Of a stretch of 64,000 bases of DNA, positions 24,638 to 39,000 are shown one piece after another. A program made the translations under genes and the position numbers. The notes beneath the pieces were generated by a model. That model did not search any database and was not told where the DNA came from. It saw only the letters and a list, made by a program, of their open reading frames with translations. This DNA comes from Astyanax mexicanus. Lineage: Eukaryota; Chordata; Actinopteri; Characiformes; Acestrorhamphidae. The DNA is taken from NCBI RefSeq assembly GCF_023375975.1, contig NC_064411.1, positions 46,905,501 through 46,969,500 of the forward strand, written 5' to 3'. Each line of letters begins with the position of its first letter. Within the stretch, counting starts at the first letter, position 1.

Positions 24638-25144
24638 TCTTTATTTTCATGACTATTTACATTGTAGATTCTCACTGAAAGGCATCAAAACTATGAATGA
24701 ACACATGTGGAGTTTTATGTACTTAACAAAAAAAGGATAAATAACAAAAAATATACATATATTCTAGTTTCTTCAAAACAGGCACCCTTTGCTCTGATTA
24801 CTGCTTTGCACACTCTTGGCATCATTCTCTCAATGAGCTTCAAGAGATGATCACCTGAAATGGTTTTCCAACAGTCTTGAAGGAAGGAGTTCCCAGAGGT
24901 GTTTAGCACTTGTTGCCCCTTTGCCTTCTTCACTCTGTGGTCCAGCTCACTCCAAACCATCTGGATTGGGTTCAGGTCTGGTGACTGTGGAGGCCAGGTC
25001 ATTTTTTGTTAAGAACATAAAACTCCACATGTGTTCATTCATAGTTTTGATTCCTTCAATGAGAATCTACAATGTAAATTGTCATGAAAATAAAGAAAAT
25101 GCATTGAATGGGAAGGTGTGTCCAAACTTTTGGCCTGTACTGTA
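24638..25144 (-). mobile_element. Decayed Tc1-like element with long subterminal inverted repeats
   Basis: A transposase C-terminal fragment (minus strand, 25002-24715: WPPQSPDLNPIQMVWSELD, then LKLIERMMPRVCKAVIRAKG) is framed by about 95-bp inverted repeats at 24638-24730 and 25003-25099. The right tip ends in GGTGTGTCCAAACTTTTGGC, typical of fish Tc1 ends; the left tip is lost. The two N-terminal thirds of the transposase are missing. Confidence 0.82.
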
Positions 25145-25197
25145 CATGGTGAGCAGTATGTATTTGTAATTTCTAATTATTCTATCATTCATTTTAA

Positions 25198-25758
25198 AGG
25201 TCACCTTCCGTCGTTTTTTCTTTCATTTTAAAATGTCTAGTTGTGGTCTCTAGTATGAATGAATGACATGTGAGCCGTTTTTGTAAAAAAAAAAGTGCTC
25301 AGGTGTCTCTGTATAGCTCTTTTTTAATGGACTGTTTTAGGGGTGTGTCCAAAATGACCGGATTCCAGCTTTGCTCATGAATATTCATACATGCAAACAG
25401 CATGCAAATATCTCTCCTCTGATTGGCTAGGAGCACTGCGACGCCCCTCCACCGCTCTGCCGCTCACTGCCTCCCACCTCCTAACTGATGAGCGGTGATG
25501 TTGCGTCGCTTCAGCTCCGCCTCTGGGAGTTTCTCGAGCCAAGGTGGGCTGGTCTGTGAGTTTCTGCCTACGTAGGCAGAAAGATAATTCAAAATTCACC
25601 CGTTTTTCGGAGGGGGGGAGGGGGGATTTCTTTGCTTAGCTCCTGCAGACAATGGGGGCTGTAAAACAGTTTAATGTGCAGGTGTTCACATTCAACTCGG
25701 AGAGACCTACTGTATTCCACAAAAAACAAAAAAATCGGATTTTTGCGGAAGGTGAGCT
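25198..25758. mobile_element. TTAA-flanked MITE
   Basis: The ends AGGTCACCTTCCG and CGGAAGGTGAGCT are inverted copies, flanked on both sides by TTAA (25194-25197 and 25759-25762). TTAA duplication marks piggyBac- or Kolobok-type transposition. The 561-bp element has no transposase. Its centre is GC-rich. Confidence 0.78.
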
Positions 25759-26775
25759 TTAAGTCTGTTCATACACTATATAGCCAAAGGTCTGAATGCC
25801 AGGAGAATGTCAACTGCCTGGCTGCACTATGCCAACTATAAAGTTTGGTTGAGGAGGGATAATGGTAAAGTTATGGGGTTGTTTTTCAAGGGTTGCCCTC
25901 GATCCCACAGAACACCTTTGGAATAGATAACTAGAACAGAGATTGCGAGCCAGGAGATTAACTTTATATTAATGCTAATGGATGCTTTATAATAGGATGT
26001 CGTACTTGCCTCTATCCCAAACAGCACTAAATTGAACATTTTGGCAAAAACTGAAACCGAACAAAATGAAACATGATACATTGCTAAATACCTAATATCT
26101 ATCTTTATCTTTATTAATCTTGCCACTTTTGTGACATTATTTTTTCACTATTTTTTGTGGCTTTTTAAAGCAAACTGAAAATCATTGTCTTTTAATTTAT
26201 GTTGAACGTATCATTTTGGCTGCCAAATATTTAGTGCATCCCTCTTTTTATCCATAGAGTGTACTTTGGCAGGACTTTTCCAATAAAGCATAGATTCTAA
26301 AGGTACAGTACAAAGTCTTACAGCTTGAGGATATATGAGGCAGTTTAAACATCAGCAAAAAAAAAAAAATCTGTGTATAAGTGTATTATTTCAAATAGAA
26401 CAGCAGAGAATAGGTGGCAATCCCCTTCCAGGTCAGCCTAGCCCATGTTCTAAAGATACTATTGTTAACATTTTGGGCAAGTGAAAATAAGAAGAGCAGC
26501 CCTCTCTCATCAAAGCTCTTAAAAGCTTGTAGTTTCATACACTTCAAAAGAGCTTAAAAATAGCCTAACAGCTTCAGCCCCCACATTCATATAATCACTT
26601 TATAATACTAAAAACTGCACAGCAATGGCACTCCATTGGGAACAGATTCAAATCAAATACTGACAGATCAGCAGTGGCTAATACTACAAACCCACACAAA
26701 AGTTCTACACTTCTGATCAAATACAAAGCGCTACTGAGAGTCGATCAAAATCAGGCCCTGAGTGTGCATATATTT

Positions 26776-26860
26776 ATATATCTGTGTGTGTAAGCAAGCA
26801 TGAGTCCAGGCCTGTTTATGTGTATTTGTGTGTTTGTGTGTGTGTGCATGCGTGTGCAAG
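26776..26860. repeat. GT-rich simple repeat in the shd 3' UTR
   Basis: Interrupted tgtgtg runs directly after the shd stop codon on the minus strand. Confidence 0.7.
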
Positions 26861-26871
26861 CCAGTTTGTTA

Positions 26872-27058
26872 TCAGAGCGTCTGGACCACCACAGGGAAGA
26901 GCAGGGAGAGGTGTTCTGCTCCACGGATGGGCAGCTTGTGGGTGGTGTAGTAGTGGATGACTTCTGGTATGGTGTCGAATGGAGGACTGTTCTCACCGAG
27001 GATGTACTTTCCATCACGAGACAGAGAAAACTTCATATGCATGAAGCCATGGCAGCTC
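26872..27058 (-). CDS. shd: shd coding exon 6 (SH2, second half, stop)
   Basis: Acceptor TATGCAG, phase 2 in, stop TGA at 26874-26872. Encodes GFMHMKF, PEVIHYYTTHKLPI and the C-terminal GAEHLSLLFPVVVQTL. The plus-strand frame over the same bases is a shadow. Confidence 0.92.
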
Positions 27059-30000
27059 CTGCATAGAGGGGGAAACAGATTAACAACAATTAGAGTACAA
27101 TACTGAGCATTTTAATACATTTAAAGGGTTTTGGACATCCTATAAAGTCAGTACGGTCTAGTAGATTCCCTTTTGGGAGATCTCATAGCTTGAAAATGCA
27201 TTCTGCAGGGAGATAGCAGTCCTCCTATTCTTATTCTAGGAATTATCACTTCAACTTCTGTGTTGTGAAGTATTTAAAAAGCTCATTGTCTGTGCATGAA
27301 ATGTTTATTTGCTCAGTACTTTTTGCTGTAATTTTGCATCTGTTCTAATATGATCTTTGCTTTTGTACAGACAAAACTCTTACTGTTGAGAGATTTTTTT
27401 TTTTTAAGATAAAATGCTTAGGTGCCTTAACTGTCTGCACAGTACTGCACTTGGGTCATCTGGTGTGCATGGCATGTTTAAAATCTACCCACAGATTTTA
27501 AGTGAAGTCAGGGACTGTAGGAGGTGAATTTTGAGGTATTTTCCCAAGTAATGTTTTACTGTGTGTTCTCAAGTTCAAAGCATTACACACCAATCCACCG
27601 TGAAACAACAACTGTAAGCACTGTGCTCTTAACCAAAATCACCAGAAGCATTTTTGCATTTGCTTCCACAGTTCCCCTTAATTGCCATTTCCTAATGATA
27701 TTTTAAACAATGGACAATGTAATCTTTCATATTGGACTTTTCCTATGTCCAATATGAAAGTTTTTAATTGATATGAATGTTTTTAAATGATCATTAGTTT
27801 CCTTCATTTTCAGATCCTTAACCAGCTCTGGATTTGTCATCACCCAACACCCCTTGGCACAGCTAAATAGCTTTAACAGGTCAATTAAGTAAACAATTGC
27901 AAAGTATTTTTATATGTTACAGTTACCATTGTATTTCTTCATGTTAATCATCGGGATTTCCTTATATATATATTCCTATAGTTAGGACTGCCACCTTGAC
28001 AGCAAATGTTCTTCTCCTTGACTATGCATCTCACCTCCTGTGTATTGCTAGTAAATATGTGACACTGTGCATCAAGGAAATGTTAAATATTTGAACAACA
28101 TCAGAAATGGAAATTGCAATTTTCCATTGATTTGACAACCTTTATTAGACCTCATTCGACGACCTTGCTATAAAAATACTGGCCAGTGTTTAACCTTACT
28201 CACAAGATAACAAGATGACAACTGAAAACTTGTACAGATGTAGACATTCCTAAGGAATCCCCTGAGGCAACAATTTATAATCATATTGCTATCTCATAAC
28301 TTTTGACATGTCCGTGTAAAGACTTGGCCCTCAAGCTAAAATATATGGTTTCAATTCCAAGGGCAGAGGAAGTGATTTTTTAGAAGAGGGATGGCCCTCT
28401 ATTTGTTATACACCTCATGCTGTGCTATCAGTATTAAATTAAAAGTGCTGGCTTCATTGTGTTACATTTACTAGATTAAACTGAACACTCCTATTAATAA
28501 CCTGTATTAAGTGAAGTGCTTATATGGGCCATCATTTGATGGTTTTAAAAAAGCAAAAAAAAGCTTAATTACAACATATATGAATAGAAAATTTTAAATG
28601 ATCATCAACTTATTCCTATTAAAAGGAATCAGCAAAATTAAAAAGTCAGAAAACAAAAGAACAAGAGCCAGATATGTCTGTTAACGGATAAAGACATTGC
28701 ACACAGCCTCGAGTCTCCTGAAAAGAACAATATAATTCAATTCAGTCCAATTAAACGCAGTCACTGCAAGCATAATCTCGGCGCAGTTATGAGAACTCAG
28801 TTCAATTATTATGTGCAGGCTGATGAATAAAACCAGTATAGAGCTTTACACACCCAGGGGAAAAGAAAATGATAAAGTGAATGCCTTCGATATTGTTCCT
28901 CGTCTCTGAACGCCGGAGCTACTGAGCTCGTCAGGCTCTGAGCAAACACACAGAGGAACAGCTGTGTGGGATTAGTCTTTTCATAGAGTGCTAGCGGCAT
29001 GGATACAGAGAAAGTGAGCGATAGTGCAGAACGAGGGGGAGGAAGAGGAGAGAGGAAGGTCAAAGATTGGGGGTGGTGGTATAACACTAGACGGATTTAA
29101 GCACTGAGGATTTAATTTAGTTTAGCTTATGGGTTGGCATGTATTAATGAACGAGGCATAACCAGAATAACCAATAAACACTATATTTGCTAATATTCTG
29201 ACAATATCCTACTTGCTGCAGTAATTAGTTAAAATATATAACTTATGTTTATGTACTTTAAACAGCCATAAACAAAGTTAATCTATGATTATTGATTGTA
29301 GAAAAGTTCCTTACGTTCTATAAAACAAAGCCAAAAATAAAAGGACCACCATGTTGCCAAATTCGCTACCAGAGTCTGAACATTAGAAACCAGAGGCTGA
29401 GCCAGATATACCTAATCATTTATTAAACCTCCACTCTTCCACCATGTAAAGTGTGTCTCAGACACACTTTACATTAAGTTTACAGTCCAGCCTAAAGAGA
29501 AAAAAAATGGGGATTATTTGCCCTGGATACCCAGTTTGTGCAGTAAGTGTAAAGTTTCAACAGTAAAATGGCAAAGGTTCTACTATAACTCAACTACCGG
29601 TACTCAATTTAGTAAAACAAAAAAAGTATGATGATGCAGGTTCAAGTGATGACTAACCCTTTAAATGACCATTTTAAAATGGATGTGGCTTGGATTTGAT
29701 TAGCAAAAAATTGCAAATATTATTTATGTTAAAAATGAATTTGTGATTGAAGTCTGAACATAATGATGAGGAAATTAACTGGCATGTCTATGTAATAATA
29801 AAGACATAGCACACTGCCTCCAGTCTCCTATATACAATATAATGACAATATAATTCAATTCACTTTAATTAAACTCAGGCATTACAAGCCTAATCTGTGT
29901 GCAATTGTGAAGAAATCACTTCAGTTATTATGTGCAGGCAGAGAAATAACATGCACATGCAAAAGGAAAACAATTTGATAAAATGAATGCCTTCAATATC

Positions 30001-33000
30001 GTTCCCAGAAATCCCAATTCCAGACAGAAAACATTGATCCTTATTTTATCCTTTATAAATCTTTGTAGGTTTTGCCAAAACTATCCATTTAATTGCACAA
30101 TAATATTAATCTTTAGAATCTCTTTCAACGTCTACATTGTTGGATATTGATAAGTATATTGTACGATTAAACTGCCTAATCTTATTGATGGACTACTGAA
30201 CTATATTCTGCCAATGAACTTTAGCTCCATTGTGTACACAGCCAAATTTGGTGTAAATCTTTTTATGACTACTACACCTCAATACTCAACAAATCAAAGG
30301 CAAATCAGCCCTTTAGAGGAACAGTTCACCACTGAATCTAGGAATTACCCAATATCTAACTATATCTAAGAAATCACTGCTGCAGATATTGCAGAGTATT
30401 AAAAGAAATGTGTTTCACATTAGATAAATGCAGGTATATCGCTGAGCCAAATAAAACACTATGCATGTTTTGTTTTGCATTTTGTTTCCAGAATATTTAC
30501 GTAATTGCACATAAATGTTCGCCAGTCACATCAGTTTGATCAACACCAAAACCTATTAAATCGACACACCTTTGAAGTCACAGACCACAGCTATATAACC
30601 CCACACAATAAATAATGTATAACCACATCTTGACATCTCATAAAAGACTTGAAAAGATGTGCCGCACACACAGGCATGGAGCACAATAAAGAACAAAGCC
30701 ATTCTGAAAGGCCTCCAGATGTAGTAGTCTAACTGTTCTGTGACTGTCTGAGCAGGCTTAACCAGAGATTTAGCTGAGATACTGTGATTAACAAGCATTA
30801 CCCACAGGGGTCAGGGACTCAGGAACTGTGTGGATCAATAGGAGGGAGACAGAGAGAGAGAGAGAGAGAGAGCAAGCAGGAGAGAGATGTTATTACCCAG
30901 GAAAATGTAAGGGAACGTGTTATTGTATTGCTCAGACAGTGGCATTATGAGAATGTATGAGAATGTAAAATTTGCAAATTAAGGGTTTTATTGCAAATTA
31001 AGGGTTTACATCTTCTGATGAAGCCTATGCACTTTTGGTCATGAAGCCTTATGTGAACAGAAGCTTGTGGTTCCTTCCCTCCTGCCCTCTGGAGCTTGTT
31101 GCTGATGTCACTAACAGTTGTTTTAGGCTCTTTCTTTACATCAACTGCTGTGTCTTCCCTTGGTTCACCAGATCGACTTCTGTTACTTAGTACACCAGTG
31201 ATGGCTTTCTTCTTCAGGAAATTCAAAACGATTGTACTGGCTATGACCAATATTTGTGAAATGGTTCTGATAGATTTTTTCCATTTTCTCAGACTGGTTT
31301 CTTTGGTTTTACAGGGAAAACCAAAATCTGAAACTGAGCATAGACATTCAGTTATATTTGTTGTTTTAAATAATCGATTTAACAGGACACCTGAACAACA
31401 AAACACAAATGAAAGTCACATCTTCCAATACTTTTGTTTAAAAGAGGTGGTTTCAAATAAAAGGTGCCATCTTCTGAACTGTGAATAGGATCCAAATGTA
31501 AATACTGAAATAAAAGTGAAAATGTCTCATATGCATATTTTAATGGCAAACCCAAATGTTTTAGGGATTGACCTTACTATTACAGTACTACTGGAGGGAA
31601 GTATAACTGTATAACCAGAAAGTTTGTATCAGAATCTGTGATCTGAAAATGAGTGTAACCACTGTCCAGACAAAAATCTGGTCTTACACTGACTATTTCT
31701 GTATCCACTGTAACTGTAGAATAACGCTTATTTATAAACAGAAATATAAATAATCTGTTACGCTCATTCTGCTGTGTAATATGCATGCATTTGAGTCAGA
31801 TTATGGCAGGAAAGCAGAATTTGGCACAACACCTGGAACAGCAATTTGCCAAACTGACAGCAAAAAAGACATACCCACATGTGATTTTCTTCTTGAAGAA
31901 AAATAAACATTATCTTTTAAAAAGATAAGAACACCGAGAATAGTTGATGTAGCACCTTTCACATACCCAAGGTCGCACAAGAACTTCAGAAGGAAGAGAG
32001 GGGGAATCAAATAAATAAATTCAAGCCATGACAGGTGGGGTTTGGGACAAGTGACAGCTTTTGACAGAAAACAGGCTTTAAGCTGGGCTTTAAAGGTTGA
32101 AAAAGAGGTGCAGGAGCAAAAAGATGACAGTAAAGAGCAGGGCAGCAGACCTGACCTGCTACCCATAGTGGACAGCTTGAGCCAGCAGACAGCTACAAGA
32201 CCTGAGCATATGGATGAAGTAGTGGAGAGAGCTAAATATGTGCAAGGACATGCCGCGCTTTAAAGGTTAGCAGTACATGTACGATATGTCCCAAAATGTG
32301 ATGTGCAATAAGGCTGTTAAACGTCATGATATTGATGTGAAATGCAAAAATTAGATTACTTTATTTGGCTGTTCCCCTTTTTCTCAGGTTAGGAAGTAGT
32401 TTGGTGTACGAGTGTCACTCTGTCACTCTACTTCCAGCCTCGTTATGGTCACATGATCACAGTCTGCAGCATAAAATCAATTATATAGTGATTATATATA
32501 AGAAATTATATAGTGACCACGATTAATATTTCAGCCCTGGTTAGCAGTAAGATACTGTACTGCATACAATGCAGAATTTTGAATGTATTGGAAAGGACGA
32601 TGCAATTACCATTACAATCTATAATAAAATAATATTATTTACAAACAATGTATAACTAATTTTAACGTTCCAAAGCAGCAGTCAGCAGATCAATGCATCA
32701 AGATGCACAGATTAATTTTCACACTCCTATTGCAGTATTTGTGAGCGTGTATGTAACTGAAGTGTAATGTGAGAAGCTTGCTGCAGTACCTGAGGGAGAG
32801 AGAGTAGTCGTTTCTGCTGGTTTGACTGTTCCTCACCAGGTAGCTGCACTCTTTACACAGTGTCAGCAGAGACTCCGCATCAGAACGTGTCAGAGCACCA
32901 TGGTACCACCTAATAGACAGACACACACATACATATATAGAAACACAGAATGTTCCTTTTCGTTTCTTTTTTGTTTGTTTGTTTGTTTGTTGGTGTGGGG

Positions 33001-36000
33001 GCAAAAAAACGTCGAAGTATTGGGACCTATCAAAATATCTGACAACTGTGTTTGTTTTTGACGTATGTGTCTGTGCACATGTACGCAAGAAGAGTTAAAT
33101 ATGTCCCCTAATGACACATAAATGATGCTGTATAACAATAATAAAAAAAAAAAAAATCACACTCGACAGATCCTAAATGTAAAAGACTGCCATGCTGGTG
33201 TATAACACTTTTGACAAGAGTAAATTACATTATGTTAGAAAACGTGAACACTTTAAATCACCCACAGTTATAAACACAGTTTTACACAATTTAGCAATTG
33301 GACTTACAATATTGGCCTCACAATTTAATTTTCCATTGCAATTTTAAATTTTGCAGTTCTCTCCTCAGTCTAGTCATTTTTACATTAGGACTCATATATC
33401 ATTACATGCTTTCAGTTCTAGGAGAGTAAAAGCTAACATGCTTTCTCAAAGTCACTGAAAGCCAGTCACTGAATCTTTTTAAACTGTCGATAAGCAGAAC
33501 ACTAGTAGTAAGGGGGGAGAGGAAGAGCCATCCTTCTTACGCAGAGAGCTTCGAGCAAATTATGCTCTCTGGGACTCCCAGCCATTGGTGTTTGTAGCAT
33601 TAACATACAGCTCCCAAAAACACACTACACATTCTGAGTAGAGAAATGCCATCTCAATTATTAATGTTCTGTTTTATTTTTAGTAAATTATTGCATAGTA
33701 TTATTCATCAAGCATGTGTTGTGCCAGAAACATTATAAAATCACTGTAATACACAGCATTTTGTATCTTACGACTTTAATCATAATCATACATACACTTG
33801 CTGGTCCAGGGGTAGGGTGGGATCCACTCTCTCTCCCAGAATGGTGTGAGGGTCGCTGGCTTTGCGGAGGCTGGTAGCCTTGCTTGAAGGAGGGCTGGTT
33901 CTGGAAGCTCCGGGTCTCCTCTGTTGCTCCACATGGGGCAATGTGGACCGGTCCCAGTCACCCCCTTCAAACTGAACTAAACACACAGACAAGATCAACC
34001 ACATTTTAGCTGGGTCAGATTAAAATAGAGCTAACCAGAAAACTTGAAATGGAAAAGGTTATGTAATAGTGTGCATAATATGTGTGAGAGCACTGTTGGA
34101 CATCCCTACTAAGAAGTAGTTTGGTGTGTTTGCTCTCTGTGGACCTCTACCTCACTTTACCTCCAGTCTAGCTATGTCATGTCATGGCATCATAGTATGC
34201 AGCATGAAGAGCTCCCTCTGTTGCTACATGCAGGTAATGCAATTTAATTTTTCTGTTATTAATGATGTTATAGCAGCTCTTTTTATGTGTTAATCACGAA
34301 AATGCAATCGCAATAACAATAAAAATGCAATTAATCATTATGTAGCATAAAAACTGCTCAAACTGACTGTACGTGTTTTCAAAATGACGTTGGATGCACG
34401 TCACACAATTATGCCTGGGACAATTTATCTTTCAACAAAAATGATTATTATCTTTTACAAAGCCTCTATTACTGTTCTTCCCTCTTATTCATGTGGCTGG
34501 CAGAATCAACAGGGGGGCATTCCTCTTTACAGACTGACAGCAGGCTATCAGATAAATCCTATCTGCCTTTTTCCTCGCAAGCTTCCCCCCCCCCGAGAGT
34601 CCCCACCATCCCACAGTTCTCTCTCTAGGGCACATACAGTACGCTGGCTTACCTCTGAAGTATCCTTCTAGCTGTCTAGCTGCTTTGTTTGACTATATCT
34701 CTGCTTCTTTCATCACATCTTTAGCTCTCCTTCTCTGGAGAAACAGGCTTATGCTACAGTTCAATTACGTGCGAAAAGTGGAAAACTTTTATATTTATAT
34801 ATTTCTGGAAACTGGTTTCCATTTGTTTTTTTGTTTTTTTATCTTTCTCTTTGTCACTGACATTCTTATTCTACTGTAGCATCAGTACAATAGCCCTTTA
34901 TAATGCATGCATTACTAGAACTGGCTAATCAGAGAACATTAACTAATTTTGCCAAAAGTCATGGGAAAGAATGTAGCTTCTGTCCTATTACTTTGCCATG
35001 TCCCATGGAAGCTAAATAAGAATGAACTAATCTGTGGGTTGTGCATGTGGAGCCTCCCGCAGAGGCTATTCTCTATAGATAGTTCTAGCCAGATACTGCT
35101 GGTCATGATCATTACCACCATGCATTTTATGACATATTCACTGTACACAAGTGACACTGTGGATTGAGGAATGTTAAATACCCGCACCAGAAATGGAATG
35201 TCCCATTCATCTGACACTCACAATCAGGCCTCACTCTAACTCAGGTTATTCAAATCACCTTGCCATGAGCGCACTGGCAAATGTCCAACTTCAATCATAG
35301 GATCACAAGACTAAACCTCAAAATTTACATTAGTCATCCCCTGAGGTAGCATTCATTATCAATTCACATACAGAATGTTGGCATGTCAGTGTATATCAGC
35401 ATTATTAATGCAATGATAATTAACTTTTCATTAGCACTCATAGTATTAGTATTAATACCTCTTTTATCTGGCTAAAATTATATGATTCTGATATTATATA
35501 ATTATATTAGTCCTATTAGTAGCAATTAGTTAATTGATCAATTGTCCTTTATTTCCACTCAGTAATACATTAAGAGTAATCCTCATTTTCAATGCAACTA
35601 AGAATTTACTAAATTAAAGGGACTGAAAAATAAGTTTAAATTATAAAAACAAGCAAACAATATATATTAATATTTTACTATAGTGGATTTGACACATATC
35701 TGTTGCTATTAGTAGCAATTAGTTAACATTTTACTACAGTGGATATGACACAGCTGCTTGCACTTCATTTTTGAGTTGTTGGTGTGGTGTTTTCTCACCA
35801 ATTGGCAAATAAAATATGAAAACAGCACTTCTTTTTAAATCACTAACTGCAAAAACACCCACTAGGCCATCATACATCAATGCTACTGCAGGTACAGTGT
35901 GCAAGCAGTAAACCAGCAAGTAAATAAGTACAGTGACAGTTTTTAACTGGAGGACTGGAGGAACAGAGCATCCCTGCTGTAATCCGTCCCTGGTCATTTC

Positions 36001-39000
36001 CCTTCCAGCTCTCTCCATGACTCACCTCCCTGCAGGACTGTCAGACTAATTTACTATCTGATGGACGTGCCACAACTGCTCGTTCAGACACAGGGGGAGC
36101 TTACATGGCAGCAGTAGATGACCATGTGTCTGATTAGCAGATCTCATTACATTACGAGAATGGGTTACTGGTAGGGGAATGACACACTGGTGTGGAAACA
36201 CTGTTATTTTTGATGCATCAGCCAATGAGGTGTACTGGTCAGGGAATATTGGTTTGCTAGGGTTTTACATCATTCTGCAAAAGTACATTAAAAAAAATAT
36301 TAATTTCACATTTACTCACATATTTAGTTTAGCATTTGCTAAGTGTTGCTAAGAGGCTTACCAGGGGTTGCTATTGCCTCCCATTTGGTTACAAGGTTGT
36401 TGCTAAGTAGTGCTAGTGTTGCTGGTGGAAAGTATAGTATCACAGGTGGTTGCTACCCTGTTTCCAAGTTTCCTAGAGTATGGCTAATTGTCCACTATGG
36501 AGTTGCAATGTGGTCGCTATAGCCTCCCAGAAGATTCCAATGGTCTTGCTAAGTGCTTTCTCAATGTTACTGCTAGTTATGAAGGTGGTTGCTTTGGCAT
36601 CACTGGTGGTTACTATTGTATTGCAAAGTCACTGCCAAGTGGTTGCTAAGGTGTTGCTGGACAGTTCCTGTGGTGTAGTGCGAGCTATTTAAGAAAACGT
36701 CTTTCAATTAGTAAGAAGTGAAAACCATGTGACCTTTTGAAAACAGGTCTTTGCACTAACACAGTGCCTGCCGGTGTGGGTTTGTTCATGTCAGGGCCGG
36801 TGCTGAGGCTTCGTGCTTTACTCCCATTTGGGATTGTCTAATGGATGGGGTGTGTGCATGTTCAGACAGACCACTCAGAATAGAGAGAGCAAAAGAGAGA
36901 GAAAGAAAGAGAGAGAGAGTAGGTGACCCACAGACTGACTGACTGCAATATGACAGCTCACCCCATTTACCGGTACTAGGACAAGGACTGGTTTGTTTTT
37001 CATAGGAGATATGGCGATATGGCCCTTAAATAATATCATGATATTGCATGTTTTCTTTTTTTTTTGCAATAACAATACTGGCGATATGACAAAACATTAA
37101 TAACATGGAGAAAAATATTTTAAGAACAGACTACTGCAACAAAATAGAAATTACATTCTATATGATACAGCACACACCTAAATGAGATATAAAAAAAAAT
37201 AATAATAATTTTATCAGATTTGTAACAGAAGTTAATGATCCAGTATGTCATGATACTAATAATGCACTCTAAATATCTCCATATATTCAGGATTGAAGTA
37301 AAATAAATGATACCAGAAAAAATGTAATGTGTCTGAAAATATATATTGGAAAATTAAAACAGTGTGAATTTTCCTTTTGCTGAAAACAGCAAAAACGTAG
37401 TTCCTTGACATGATAATTAAGGGTGGATGAAATGTCACAACATGGTTATAATATAATTTATTATTTATAATATAATAGGTTATAATATCATTTATGATAT
37501 TCAAAAATGTCGGCGATATTATTGCATACAATACGATATGGCACACCCCTAGATGAAAAATTTAGCCAAAGGGTGAACACTGAATACTGAACATAGTTTT
37601 TTGTAGGTTTTCATTTACTATGCCACTTTTTACCACTTAATGAATTAATTAAGCTAAACATATTTTGACTTGCTTTTAAAGAAAAGGAAAATACTGAATT
37701 ATTTTTGTAATTTAACTAAAATGTAGTGGAATATGCTGGAAGCCCCAAACAGACTTTAAATAACCACAACAAAATAAAACCCTCACCTACAGTTGTTTTT
37801 TACTGTTGTAATGCAGTACAACTCTTAGGTCTCTGTTTCTCTGCGTGGTATCTGCACTGTTCACCTTGACTCTTCTCAGCTTTGGCAAAACTGGTACCTG
37901 ATACCTGAAACTGGGAAGTTTTAATACCTTCTCCCTCCTTTGGCTCAATATTGCCCAATATGCAAGTCCTGCCTGGGTTTCTTTCTTACTCTCTCATATA
38001 TTACACTATCCTTCCAGTCACCTCTATCTTTTCCCCTTATCCTCCATCTTGAATCTACACATCCACCCACCTCCTCCCCTCCTCCCGACAGTTCATCTCA
38101 TCTCCCACAATTCCCACCAGGGACTCTCCAACCCTCCTATAATCTCCTCTAAGATACCATCTAAAGGGGAGCAGAAGACTGCAGCACAGCCAGACCATTC
38201 TCCCCCTGACAGCCTGAAGTCTGAGCCTCGATTGCTCCAGTTAAAAAGATATTATTACACCACAGTTCAGCTCCAATATCCTGGCTAAATAAACTGGCTA
38301 GAATGGGCTGACTGGCCATCTAAAATACGTTGTAGTCAGCATTCACATCAAGCTTGTTTCAAACAAATGTCCATAAGTGGTATAACTTTTGTTTTACTGA
38401 CTGTGCTATTTGAGAACCTAGTCAGGAGTGGACAATAATTCAGTACAGCTCAAAAATCTCACCAAGAAAGTAGTGATTTTTTTTTGTTTTTGTTGTTTTT
38501 TTTTTATCAGAAAAATTTGAGCAACTAAGCCTCCAGAGTAGGCCCTGGTGACATCACTTCTAGTAGATAACTAGAGGGCATTTTAATCCGTGTATCATTC
38601 GTTCATTTGATATTCAATTGAGAATCAAAATCGGAAAATTAAAAAACCAATTCGTTTTTTCGTTTTTTCGTTTTTGAATATAATACCAAAAAACGAATAA
38701 CGGCTTGTATTTTGTATTTTTATTTGGTTATCCAAACAAAAATTGGAAATTTAAAAAACGGACCAGGAGCCGAATTTGATTTTGATTTTGAACTTGACCC
38801 ATTTGTGTGCCCCGGAAGTTACTGATTTGTTTATTCTTGGTGGGTTTCTGTTGCGCGGGAGTTCACTGCAGTGTTATCTACACAGTCTACGGAACGTTAG
38901 ACAAACACCTGAAAGATCCTGCCGATTTTTTCTGTTGTCATATCGTCTTCTTTCACTGCAACGCGTTTAGTTCCTCTGAACAAGATAAAACTCTCCATCC

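Larger units (their letters stand above)
16534..26871. other. Large intergenic interval between shd and the theg-like gene
   Basis: About 10 kb without a recognised gene. Contents: several microsatellites, GC-richer patches at 17.67-18.15, 18.64-18.84 and 23.09-23.32 kb, a possible X-box (18705), a MITE with TA-flanked ends (21369-21927), Tc1 remnants (23.5 and 24.6-25.1 kb) and a TTAA-flanked MITE (25198-25758). The 3' UTR of shd runs into its right end. Confidence 0.6.
27059..32789. other. shd: shd intron between coding exons 5 and 6
   Basis: AT-rich intron with an AG microsatellite (30843-30888), a Tc1 transposase fragment (30945-31406) and one member of a three-copy low-identity repeat (27960-28330). 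No exon-like sequence otherwise. Confidence 0.6.

Noticed and set aside
26800..27066. Plus-strand frame of 88 residues
   Set aside because: It is the antisense shadow of the last shd exon, which has SH2 homology and correct splice phase on the minus strand.
32822..33061. Plus-strand frame of 79 residues
   Set aside because: Antisense of shd coding exon 5.
36480..36692. Valine/leucine-rich 70-residue frame
   Set aside because: It lies in the GTTGCTA minisatellite.
37940..38288. Pro/Ser-rich frames
   Set aside because: CT/CC-rich intron DNA within shd on the opposite strand; no homology.
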